Source: Paracoccaceae bacterium (GTDB lineage Bacteria; Pseudomonadota; Alphaproteobacteria; Rhodobacterales; Rhodobacteraceae). From it: a stretch of 8,491 nt of DNA. Both the position numbers and the translations under genes were made by a program. The DNA lies in contig JALWQC010000071.1 of the NCBI GenBank assembly GCA_027080755.1, forward strand, positions 1-8,491, read 5' to 3'. This document shows positions 1 through 7,138 of the stretch, piece by piece. Under the pieces are notes generated by a model. It had not been told where the DNA came from. It made no database searches and worked only from the letters and a program-made list of their open reading frames with translations. Positions within the stretch are counted from its first letter, which is position 1. Each line of letters opens with the position of its first letter.

Positions 1-1114
<1,114 letters not shown>

Positions 1115-1157
1115 AACTTCTCTTTCCATCCAGCGTCATCATTCGGGCCAACTAGGG

Positions 1158-1186
1158 GATATACAGGAAATCCTTGCCATTGTCTG
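1158..1186 (-). promoter_or_regulatory. Candidate promoter for pyruvate kinase
   Basis: Read on the minus strand, CAGACA (1186-1181) and TATATC (1163-1158) are separated by 17 bp. Each box matches the sigma-70 consensus at 4 of 6 positions. Transcription would start near 1151 and give a leader of about 37 nt before the ATG at 1114. One half of the inverted repeat at 1163-1209 overlaps the -10 end, which is where a repressor would act. This rests on pattern only. Confidence 0.3.
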
Positions 1187-1209
1187 AAAAAAACAGCGAA
1201 ATTTCCTGT
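1163..1209. repeat. Perfect 9-bp inverted repeat in the divergent intergenic region (possible operator)
   Basis: ACAGGAAAT at 1163-1171 is the exact reverse complement of ATTTCCTGT at 1201-1209, with 29 bp between. The half-site centres are 38 bp apart. A further partial copy, ACAGGAAT, lies at 1270-1277 just before the start of the first operon gene, where its AGGA also serves as the ribosome binding site. The repeat sits between the divergent pyk and N-formylglutamate amidohydrolase genes. The plus-strand arm is followed by CTTTTT, so a long-loop hairpin in the RNA is another reading. No known operator was recognised. Confidence 0.5.
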
Positions 1210-1284
1210 CTTTTTCCCCTTGGCATCTGGTCCATGATTACGACAAGGGTTACTTAGAACTGTGAAATGACAGGAATATACCAA

Positions 1285-2055
1285 ATGACCCCGCACCCCG
1301 CTTTCGAGACCCTGAACGAAAACGCGAAATCCCCCGTGTTGCTGATTTGCGACCACGCATCGAATATCGTGCCGGAATCGGTGAACGGCGGCACGCTCGG
1401 CCTGCCGGATCACGACATGAACCGGCATATCGCCTATGACGTGGGCGCGCGCGGGGTGACGGCCCATCTGGCGGAACTGCTGGACGCCCATGCGGTGCTG
1501 TCGCGTTTTTCCCGCCTTGTGATCGATCCCAACCGTGGCGAGGACGATCCCACCATCCTGATGAAACTGTATGACGGCTCTATCATTCCGGGGAACCGCC
1601 ATGCGGATGCCGCGGAAAAAGAGCGCCGGCTTGCCGCCTTCTACCGTCCCTATCACAACGCCCTGAACCGCCAGATCGACCATATGATCGCCCAGGGCCG
1701 CAGCCCCGCGATCGTGTCCATCCATTCCTTTACCAAACAGCTGAGAAACCGCCCGCCGCGCCCGTGGCATCTGGGGGTTTTGTGGGACAAGGACGATCGC
1801 CTGGTGCGCCCCTTCATTGACTATTTCCGCAATGACCCCGATATCTGTGTTGGTGACAACGAGCCTTACTCCGGCGAGTTGCAGGGCGATACCCTGTATT
1901 TCCACGCTACAAGCCGCGGCTTGCCCCATATCCTGATAGAGGTCCGCAATGACCTGATCGACACCCCCGAAGGCCAGAAAAAATGGGCCGACCGAATTGC
2001 CCCCGCCCTGTGGGTGGCGCTTGAAAGCCTCGAAAAGGACGAAAACAATGGATAA
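1285..2055 (+). CDS. N-formylglutamate amidohydrolase-family protein
   Basis: Member of the FGase family (PF05013 type), probably a cytosolic metal-dependent amidohydrolase. Family members cleave N-formylglutamate to formate and glutamate. The 256-residue translation has CDHASN (22-27), DPNRG (81-85), HSFT (147-150), DNEPYSG (191-197) and EVRND (219-223); their His, Asp and Glu residues match the family's metal-binding and catalytic pattern. There is no signal peptide. Start: ATG at 1285 follows AGGA by about 9 nt. The in-frame ATG at 1267 has no close ribosome binding site. It is the first gene of a five-gene run and overlaps the next gene by 8 bp. No other histidine-utilisation gene is nearby, so a HutG role is not supported and the true substrate is open. 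Family call secure, substrate not. Confidence 0.9.
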   Translation: MTPHPAFETLNENAKSPVLLICDHASNIVPESVNGGTLGLPDHDMNRHIAYDVGARGVTAHLAELLDAHAVLSRFSRLVIDPNRGEDDPTILMKLYDGSIIPGNRHADAAEKERRLAAFYRPYHNALNRQIDHMIAQGRSPAIVSIHSFTKQLRNRPPRPWHLGVLWDKDDRLVRPFIDYFRNDPDICVGDNEPYSGELQGDTLYFHATSRGLPHILIEVRNDLIDTPEGQKKWADRIAPALWVALESLEKDENNG

Positions 2056-2371
2056 AATGACCGACCAGACCCGCCTGGAAGTAGAGGCCGCCGCCTTTCG
2101 CCGCCTGGTGGCCCATCTGCAGGAACGTACCGACGTGCAGAACATCGACATGATGAACCTGACCGGTTTTTGCCGCAATTGCCTGAGCCGCTGGTATCAG
2201 GAAGCCGCCAATGAGCGCGGCGTCAACATGTCCAAGGACGAGGGTCGCGAGATCATCCACGGCATGCCCTATTCCGAATGGAAGGAAAAATACCAGCGCG
2301 AGGCGGGCGCGGACAAACAGCAGGCGTTTGTCAAAGCCTATACCCGCACCCACGGGGAGGCCCCCGAATAG
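2048..2371 (+). CDS. DUF1244 family small protein
   Basis: Protein of 107 residues in the DUF1244 family, a small cytosolic family of unknown function common in proteobacteria. The recognisable core is GFCRNCLSRWY (40-50), with Cys42 and Cys45 forming a CxxC pair, followed by GMPYSEWKEKYQREA (72-86). The N-terminal part (VEAAAFRRLVAHLQER) looks helical. Start: ATG at 2048 has AAGGA about 8 nt upstream, inside the end of the preceding gene, so the two frames overlap by 8 bp and are probably translationally coupled. The reading frame is open further upstream to 1997, but that stretch lies within the amidohydrolase gene. The stop TAG directly abuts the ATG of the next gene. The CxxC could bind a metal or be redox active, but two cysteines alone do not show this. 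Confidence 0.9.
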   Translation: MDKMTDQTRLEVEAAAFRRLVAHLQERTDVQNIDMMNLTGFCRNCLSRWYQEAANERGVNMSKDEGREIIHGMPYSEWKEKYQREAGADKQQAFVKAYTRTHGEAPE

Positions 2372-3244
2372 ATGCTGCGTGCGCTGATCGCCCTTGTCCT
2401 TCTGGCCGCTCCGGCACTGGCTGCCCCGCCGCATGTCGTCACCAGCATCGCCCCTGTGCAAGGGATTGTTGCCGACATCATGCAAGGGGCCGGCACGCCG
2501 GTTCTGTTGCTGGACGAACCCATGTCCCCGCATGATTTTTCCATGCGCCCCTCGCAACGGCGCGCAATTGCCAGGGCGGATGTGGTGTTTTATGTCGGGC
2601 TGCAAATGGAAAGCTGGCTGGTCAAACCGCTGGCGCAGCAGGACAGCCTGCAAATTCCCCTTGGCGAAAAAGCCAGCCCCGTAACCCTTCCGGCGCGCGC
2701 GCTGACCGACTTTGGCGGCGGGCTGGAAGAACACGACGAAGGCCCCGTGGACCCCCATGTCTGGCTGGATCCGGCGAATGTACTGATCTGGATCGACGTG
2801 ATCGCGGGGGTTCTGGGCAATCGGGATCCCGACAACGCCGAGCTGTATCGCGCCAACGCCGATGCCCTGCGTGCCAAAACGCTGGCGGCAATGGATCGGG
2901 ATGCGCGCCTGCTGGCCCCCTTGAAAGACGTCAATCTGATCGTCACCCATGATTCCCTGCAATATTTCGAACACGCCTTCGGGCTGCATGTCACCGGCGC
3001 GTTTTCCGCCTCGGACGGGCAGAAAACCGGCGCGCGCAATGCCAGCCGCCTGCTGGCAAGCGTCACGCCCGGAACCTGCATCATAGAGGATACCAACGAG
3101 CCGAACCCCGCTATTTCCGCCCTGCCGGACGAAGTACGCAAGGTGGCGGTTGATCCGCTCGGGTTTGATCTGCTGGCGGGGGGGGGGTACTATCCGCGCC
3201 TTCTGGACAGCCTCGCCCGCACCCTTCGGACCTGCACATCATGA
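2372..3244 (+). CDS. ZnuA-like periplasmic metal-binding protein (cluster A-I ABC transporter substrate-binding protein)
   Basis: Periplasmic solute-binding protein of the zinc/manganese (ZnuA/TroA) family, 290 residues. It begins with a Sec signal peptide, LIALVLLAAPALA, probably cleaved after Ala18 (ALA-AP). There is no lipobox Cys. The expected three His plus one Asp ligands are visible: His54 in SPHDFSMRPS, His129 in DPHVWLDP, His193 in VTHDSLQYFEHAFGL and Asp261 in DPLG. Cys236 and Cys288 are spaced like the disulfide pair of E. coli ZnuA. The His/Asp-rich loop of many zinc-type members is almost absent (only EEHDEG before DPHVW), so metal choice is uncertain. Start: ATG directly follows the previous stop, with GGAGG 11 nt upstream. 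The last four bases overlap the next gene as ATGA. No permease or ATPase gene is in the window. A run of ten Gs encodes Gly270-272. Confidence 0.93.
   Translation: MLRALIALVLLAAPALAAPPHVVTSIAPVQGIVADIMQGAGTPVLLLDEPMSPHDFSMRPSQRRAIARADVVFYVGLQMESWLVKPLAQQDSLQIPLGEKASPVTLPARALTDFGGGLEEHDEGPVDPHVWLDPANVLIWIDVIAGVLGNRDPDNAELYRANADALRAKTLAAMDRDARLLAPLKDVNLIVTHDSLQYFEHAFGLHVTGAFSASDGQKTGARNASRLLASVTPGTCIIEDTNEPNPAISALPDEVRKVAVDPLGFDLLAGGGYYPRLLDSLARTLRTCTS
3178..3187 (+). repeat. Run of ten G residues inside the znuA-like gene
   Basis: Ten consecutive Gs are read as GCG GGG GGG GGG TAC (Ala-Gly-Gly-Gly-Tyr), 19 codons before the stop. The family C-terminus continues normally after it (YYPRLLDSLARTL), so the length as given looks right. 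A one-base gain changes the frame to that of the downstream YcgN-type gene with no stop in between. Such tracts are prone to slippage. Confidence 0.9.
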
Positions 3245-3711
3245 GCCGCGACCCCATCGACCGCACCGGCCTGCGCCCCGATTTCTGGCGCCGTTTCCCG
3301 CTGGCCGACCTGCCCCTGCATGAATGGGAGGCCCTGTGCGACGGCTGCGGCCGCTGCTGTCTGCTGAAACTGGAGGACGAGGACGGCGACATCCACTACA
3401 CCAACATCGCCTGCCGCCTGTTCGACAATGAAACCGGCCGCTGCGGCAACTATTCCCTGCGTCAACAACTGGTGCGCACCTGCGTGATTGTGCGCCCCGA
3501 CAACCTCGAATCCATTCTGGAATGGATGCCCGCCACCTGCGCCTATCGCCTGCTGGCCGAAGGCAAGCCCCTGCCCGACTGGCACCCGCTGGTTTCGAAC
3601 GAGGAAACGCCGGTAGAGGATGCCGGTATTTCCATGCGCGGACGCACCCATGCCGAATTCGATATCGAAGAAGAAGACTGGCCCGACTACACAATAAAAG
3701 GAATGTTATGA
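3241..3711 (+). CDS. YcgN family cysteine cluster protein (UPF0260)
   Basis: Cytosolic protein of 156 residues in the UPF0260/YcgN family, which carries the putative zinc- or iron-chelating domain PF03692. The translation has eight cysteines: C33, C36, C39 and C40 in the signature CDGCGRCC, then C58 (IACRLFD), C68 (GRCGNY), C81 (RTCVIV) and C100 (ATCAYRLL). This is the full family set and fits a bound metal or iron-sulfur cofactor. The C-terminal part is acidic (EEEDWPDY). The biochemical role of the family is not established. Start: ATG at 3241 overlaps the znuA-like stop as ATGA. The ribosome binding site is poor, so translation probably depends on coupling to the upstream gene. Its own stop overlaps the aldolase start in the same way. 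Confidence 0.93.
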   Translation: MSRDPIDRTGLRPDFWRRFPLADLPLHEWEALCDGCGRCCLLKLEDEDGDIHYTNIACRLFDNETGRCGNYSLRQQLVRTCVIVRPDNLESILEWMPATCAYRLLAEGKPLPDWHPLVSNEETPVEDAGISMRGRTHAEFDIEEEDWPDYTIKGML

Positions 3712-4763
3712 TGTGGTTTTCATCCGACAATGCCGGCCCTGCCGCGCCCGAAATCATGGACGCAATGGTCAAAGCCAACGGGATGTATAGCGCCGCCTAC
3801 GGGGCCGACCCGATCATGGACCGCGTGCGCGACCGTATCCGGGACCTGTTCGAGGCCCCCGAAGCCGCCGTCTATCTGGTGGCCACCGGCACCGCGGCCA
3901 ATTCGCTTGCGCTGGCAACGCTGGTGCAGCCCTGGCAAACCGTGTACTGCCACCGCAATGCCCACATAGAAGAGGACGAGTGCGCCGCCCCCGAATTTTA
4001 CACCGGCGGTGCCAAGCTGACCCTGCTGGACGGGAAAGACGCCAAAATCACACCTTCGTCCCTGCAACACGCCATTGATTTCACCGGCCGCGCCGGGGTG
4101 CATAACGTGCAAAAGGGCGCGCTTTCCATCACCAATACCACGGAAAACGGCACAGTTTATACGCTGGACGAAATCCGCGCGCTGACATCCATTGCACGGG
4201 CGGCGGAAATTCCGGTGCATCTGGACGGGGCGCGTTTTACCAATGCGCTGGTCAGCCTTGGCTGCACGCCGGCGGAAATGACATGGAAATCCGGGATTGA
4301 TGTCGTCAGCTTCGGCGGCACCAAAAACGGCCTGGTCGGGGTAGAGGCTGTGATCCTTTTCGACCCCGCGCGGGCCTGGGAATTCGAGCTGCGGCGCAAA
4401 CGCGGCGGGCACCTGTTTTCCAAACACCGCTACCTGTCTGCCCAGATGGAGGCCTACCTGACCAACGACCTGTGGCTGGACATGGCCCGCAAGGCAAACG
4501 CCATGGCGGCCAGACTGTCCGCCGGCATCCTTGCCCTGCCCGAGGCCCGTCTGGACCACCCGACAGAGGCCAACATCGTTTTCGCCAGCTGGCCGCGCAA
4601 GGGCCACAAGGCGGCGCAAGAGGCCGGCGCGCACTATTATTTCTGGCCCTTCGACCAGTCATTGGACGGACCGGATGACGAACTTCTGTCCGCGCGCCTT
4701 GTCTGCAACTGGTCCACAACAGAGGCCGAGGTGGACAATTTCCTAAAAACGATCGCCGGATAG
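3708..4763 (+). CDS. Low-specificity L-threonine aldolase-type PLP enzyme (beta-eliminating lyase family)
   Basis: Cytosolic fold-type I PLP enzyme. Family members split L-threonine or L-allo-threonine into glycine and acetaldehyde. The 351-residue translation begins MMWFSSDNAGPAAPEIMDAM and contains the AYGADP loop (30-35), the phosphate-binding VATGTAANSLA (58-68), HLDGARFTNAL with the cofactor Asp173 (171-181), and SFGGTKNG with the Schiff-base Lys206 (201-208). Arg312-region motifs could not be assigned with certainty. The sequence resembles the bacterial low-specificity branch with FGGTKNG rather than E. coli LtaE. Start: ATG at 3708 overlaps the previous stop (ATGA) and lies 5 nt after AAGGA. 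The adjacent ATG at 3711 has 8-nt spacing and is equally possible. It is the last gene of the five-gene run, and its end overlaps the opposite-strand hydrolase by 21 bp. Exact beta-hydroxy amino acid substrate is not determined. Confidence 0.93.
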   Translation: MMWFSSDNAGPAAPEIMDAMVKANGMYSAAYGADPIMDRVRDRIRDLFEAPEAAVYLVATGTAANSLALATLVQPWQTVYCHRNAHIEEDECAAPEFYTGGAKLTLLDGKDAKITPSSLQHAIDFTGRAGVHNVQKGALSITNTTENGTVYTLDEIRALTSIARAAEIPVHLDGARFTNALVSLGCTPAEMTWKSGIDVVSFGGTKNGLVGVEAVILFDPARAWEFELRRKRGGHLFSKHRYLSAQMEAYLTNDLWLDMARKANAMAARLSAGILALPEARLDHPTEANIVFASWPRKGHKAAQEAGAHYYFWPFDQSLDGPDDELLSARLVCNWSTTEAEVDNFLKTIAG

Positions 4764-5549
4764 AAAGGCCCGCACAGCCTCCGCCACCTGTGCCGCATGG
4801 CTGATCGGCCCCATATGGCCCGCAGTGTCGAAAATCTTGCGGCTCGCGCGGGGCAGCTCTGCGGCCAGCACATCGTTGATCTCGCCAACCACCGCTGGCG
4901 AGGCGGCACCCTGCATCAACAACACCGGCTGTTGCAGCCGCGACAGTTGCGCCCGCACCCCGGCCCCCTGCACGGGGTCGATGATCGGATTGTCGCTGGC
5001 GACCAGAATGGGCATCACCTGCAAAACCAGCTTTTGCGCCTCGTCCGGCAGGGCGGAAAACTCCATCCCTCCACCCCAGCGTTGCAGAAAAATCGTAGCG
5101 GCGGCCTGCCAGTCCCCGGCTTCGGCCGCCGCCGTCATCGGGCGCGAGGCCTCAACCTCCCGCGCGGCGGCTTCGGGGCCGAGCAGGGAAAAATACACCG
5201 GTTCATACAGCGCCAGACTGGCCACCAGATCCGGACGCGCCAGGGCCACCCGCAAAGCCACCGTCGCCCCGAAACTATGCCCCAGCACATGCGCCGGCCC
5301 TTCCCCGCGCTCCAGCAAGGCAATCGCTGTTTCCACCGCCTGCGCCTGCACCTCCTGCGCGGGGTCGTATTCCGTGCGCCCGTGCCCGGGCAAATCCGCC
5401 GCCACCATCTGCAAGCGGTCCTGCAAGCCTGCCATCACACCAGACCACGCCCCCGAATGCGCCAGCGAACAATGCAGCAGCAAGGCCGGCTCCCCCGCCC
5501 CCTGATAGCGTAATCCTGTTTTGCGACCCGCGATAGTTTCCACCGGCAT
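4743..5549 (-). CDS. Alpha/beta fold hydrolase
   Basis: Soluble alpha/beta hydrolase of 268 residues with no signal peptide. The oxyanion-hole region is [13 protein letters not shown] (23-35), followed by [11 protein letters not shown] (51-61). The nucleophile elbow is GHSFG with Ser92, and the likely catalytic His is His245 in [12 protein letters not shown]. The strand that usually carries the acid reads [15 protein letters not shown], with no Asp at the common place. The acid may be Glu117 in LYEPVYF or another residue. Start: of the paired ATGs at 5552 and 5549, the second lies 5 nt after AGGAGG and the first only 2 nt, so 5549 is preferred. The frame stays open upstream to 5747, but that overlaps the prs start region. 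The gene is divergent from prs and tail-to-tail with the aldolase gene. Substrate cannot be told from sequence. Confidence 0.9.
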   Translation of the reverse strand: MPVETIAGRKTGLRYQGAGEPALLLHCSLAHSGAWSGVMAGLQDRLQMVAADLPGHGRTEYDPAQEVQAQAVETAIALLERGEGPAHVLGHSFGATVALRVALARPDLVASLALYEPVYFSLLGPEAAAREVEASRPMTAAAEAGDWQAAATIFLQRWGGGMEFSALPDEAQKLVLQVMPILVASDNPIIDPVQGAGVRAQLSRLQQPVLLMQGAASPAVVGEINDVLAAELPRASRKIFDTAGHMGPISHAAQVAEAVRAFLSGDRF

Positions 5550-5670
5550 CATGCCCTCCTGCCTGTTTTGCGCCACTTTGCCCACTTCAACAGGCTTTGC
5601 AAGAGGGGACAGTTTTGTTACACCACCCGCAAGCCCTGACCGATTCCCTTGCCTAAAAAGGTCCCCGAGC

Positions 5671-6690
5671 ATGCGCAGGAAAAACTCCCCCAAGATTATC
5701 GCCGGAAATGCCAATAAATCATTGGCTGAATCCATCGCCAAACGCATGACAATCCATCAGGGCCTGCCTGTGGACCTGATCGATGCCCGGGTTGAACGCT
5801 TCAACGATGGCGAGGTTTTCGTAGAGGTTTACGAAAACATCCGCGGCGAGGACATGTTTATCATCCAGCCGACCTCCAACCCGGCCAATGACAACCTGAT
5901 GGAACTGCTGATCATCACCGACGCCCTGCGCCGGTCCTCTGCACGGCGTATCACGGCCGTGATCCCCTATTTCGGCTATGCCCGACAGGACCGCCGGACC
6001 AAGGCCCGCACCCCGATCACCGCCAAACTGGTTGCCAATCTGTTGACCGAGGCCGGCATCGAACGCATTCTGACCCTGGATTTGCACGCAACGCAAATTC
6101 AGGGTTTTTTCGACATCCCTGTTGATAACCTCTATGCCGCGCCGGTGTTTGCGCTGGACGTGAAACACCACTTCGAGAACCTCGACGAAATCACCGTGGT
6201 TTCCCCCGATGTCGGCGGCGTTGCCCGCGCCCGCGAACTGGCCAAACGGATCGACGCCGGACTGGCCATCGTGGACAAACGCCGCGGGGCGCCGGGTGAA
6301 GTGGCGGAAATGAACGTGATCGGGGATGTGGAAGGGAAAATCTGTATCATCGTTGACGATATCGTCGATACGGCCGGCACCCTGTGCAAGGCTGCTGACG
6401 AACTGATTGCCAAGGGGGCGCGCGAGGTGCATGCCTATATCACCCACGGCGTGCTGTCCGGCCCGGCGGTGGAGCGGATCAAGGCCTCTTCTCTGAAATC
6501 TCTGGTGGTCACCGATTCCATCGAGGCCACCCCCGAGGTCAAGGCCACCGAAAAAATCCGCCTCGTCCCCACGGCGCCGATTTTTGCACAGGCCATGCTG
6601 AACATCGCCAACGGGACCTCGGTTTCCTCGTTGTTCAAAAACAAAACCCTGGTCCCGATTTACGAGGCCTTCTACCCCGACAAACGCTAG
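5671..6690 (+). CDS. prs: Ribose-phosphate pyrophosphokinase (PRPP synthetase)
   Basis: Cytosolic enzyme that transfers pyrophosphate from ATP to ribose 5-phosphate to give PRPP for purine, pyrimidine, NAD, His and Trp synthesis. The 339-residue translation has [23 protein letters not shown] (44-66, substrate and ATP region), the pyrophosphate-loop region FGYARQDRR (101-109), [11 protein letters not shown] (137-147), [10 protein letters not shown] (178-187), the flexible-loop KRR (203-205), and the PRPP-binding signature [10 protein letters not shown] (228-237). These are class I features and the length is typical for this group. Start: ATG at 5671 has AAAGG about 10 nt upstream. The frame is open back to a TTG at 5521, which would run through the divergent intergenic region and the hydrolase start. 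A weak promoter (TTGCAA at 5597, TACACC at 5619, 16-bp spacer) may serve it. It is followed after 10 bp by a convergent gene. Confidence 0.98.
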   Translation: MRRKNSPKIIAGNANKSLAESIAKRMTIHQGLPVDLIDARVERFNDGEVFVEVYENIRGEDMFIIQPTSNPANDNLMELLIITDALRRSSARRITAVIPYFGYARQDRRTKARTPITAKLVANLLTEAGIERILTLDLHATQIQGFFDIPVDNLYAAPVFALDVKHHFENLDEITVVSPDVGGVARARELAKRIDAGLAIVDKRRGAPGEVAEMNVIGDVEGKICIIVDDIVDTAGTLCKAADELIAKGAREVHAYITHGVLSGPAVERIKASSLKSLVVTDSIEATPEVKATEKIRLVPTAPIFAQAMLNIANGTSVSSLFKNKTLVPIYEAFYPDKR

Positions 6691-6704
6691 CGGCTGGCGG
6701 CTAG
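6687..6704. repeat. Short inverted repeat covering the stop codons of two convergent genes
   Basis: CTAGC (6687-6691) and GCTAG (6700-6704) form a 5-bp stem with an 8-nt loop. It contains the prs stop TAG (6688-6690) and, on the other strand, the stop TAG of the lectin-domain gene (6701-6703). There is no T-tract on either side, so it does not look like an intrinsic terminator. No better terminator is visible between the two genes. Confidence 0.4.
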
Positions 6705-7048
6705 ACGTCCCACATATCGTCATCGGCGGCTTCGCCGATGGCCATCCAGTTGGCGCGCATGCGGGCCACCTGCGTATCGCCCCATGTGGTGAAAACGATG
6801 GTAAAGCCCGTTTCCGTGACATCCTCGGCGGCCAGATCGGCGCGGATGTTTGCCTTGTTGGAAATGTCCCACAGGGTCAGCCCGACCTGAACGGCCGGCG
6901 GGGTCAAAAACGGCTCGGAAAAAACCACCTTTACGCGGCGGTGTCTTTCCCCCGTTCCGGCCCACATTTCGCCCCCTTCGGCAAAATCGGAAAACAGATG
7001 CGCAACGCCGGATTCGACGCCAACCATATTCGAGCGGATTTTTTTCAT
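6701..7048 (-). CDS. Small H-type lectin domain protein
   Basis: Protein of 115 residues that is almost entirely one H-type lectin domain (PF09458 type, as in the snail agglutinin HPA, which binds GalNAc). Recognisable segments are VKVVFSEPFLTPPAVQVGLTLWDI (39-62), NIRADLAAEDVTETGFTIVFTTWGDTQV (67-94) and ANWMAIGEA (99-107). Trp89 and Asp91 lie where the family's sugar-contact TW-D motif is found. There is no signal peptide or membrane segment, so it appears cytosolic unless exported by another route. An acidic tail (ADDDMWDV) follows the domain. Start: ATG at 7048 has no clear ribosome binding site, and the likely leader is very short. The gene is downstream of atpC on the same strand but separated by a strong terminator. 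It is tail-to-tail with prs. Sugar binding is inferred from the fold only. Confidence 0.85.
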   Translation of the reverse strand: MKKIRSNMVGVESGVAHLFSDFAEGGEMWAGTGERHRRVKVVFSEPFLTPPAVQVGLTLWDISNKANIRADLAAEDVTETGFTIVFTTWGDTQVARMRANWMAIGEAADDDMWDV

Positions 7049-7064
7049 AATATCAGGGTACTGT

Positions 7065-7092
7065 TTATTACATAAAAGACAATAGATGTAAA
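7065..7092 (-). promoter_or_regulatory. Candidate promoter for the lectin-domain gene
   Basis: On the minus strand TTTACA (7092-7087, 5 of 6 to the -35 consensus) and the AT-rich TAATAA (7070-7065) are 16 bp apart. The start would lie near 7058, about 10 nt before the ATG at 7048, in line with the missing ribosome binding site. The -35 box shares bases with the T-tract of the atp terminator. An alternative pair is TTGTCT with TACCCT, which would make the mRNA nearly leaderless. Confidence 0.3.
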
Positions 7093-7119
7093 AAAGGCCC
7101 CGCGAACCGCAGGGCCTTT
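7090..7119 (-). terminator. Intrinsic terminator of the ATP synthase operon
   Basis: On the minus strand an 8-bp stem (AAAGGCCC paired with GGGCCTTT, 7112-7119 with 7093-7100) extends past one C/A mismatch into GCG/CGC (7102-7104 with 7108-7110) around a 3-nt loop. It is followed directly by six Ts (complement of 7095-7090). It begins 20 bp after the atpC stop. A second T-tract on the plus strand (7124-7129) would let it also work in reverse. Confidence 0.92.
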
Positions 7120-7138
7120 ACTATTTTTTGAAAGCTGC

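Noticed and set aside
1997..2047. Upstream start for the DUF1244 gene
   Set aside because: The extra 17 residues are encoded inside the amidohydrolase gene, are not family-like, and AAGGA fits the ATG at 2048.
2353..2371. G/C-rich stretch (GGGGAGG then CCCCC) before the znuA-like gene as a hairpin or attenuator
   Set aside because: The complementary parts are adjacent with almost no loop, and there is no T-tract. The GGAGG is better explained as the ribosome binding site of the next gene.
3720..4634. 304-codon minus-strand frame antisense to the threonine aldolase
   Set aside because: Shadow of a gene with a clear PLP lysine and phosphate-binding motifs. No family features in the antisense translation.
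5521..5670. Upstream 50-codon extension of prs from TTG 5521
   Set aside because: It crosses the divergent intergenic region and the ribosome binding site of the hydrolase gene. PRPP synthetases begin near the residues encoded from 5671, where there is a good ribosome binding site.
5550..5747. N-terminal extension of the alpha/beta hydrolase to 5747
   Set aside because: It would overlap the start of prs on the other strand. AGGAGG precedes the ATG at 5549 at proper distance, and the family fold starts there.
5719..6822. 367-codon minus-strand frame antisense to prs and running into the lectin gene
   Set aside because: prs is conserved along its whole length. The minus frame shows no domain, and the real gene at its end (6701-7048) uses another frame.
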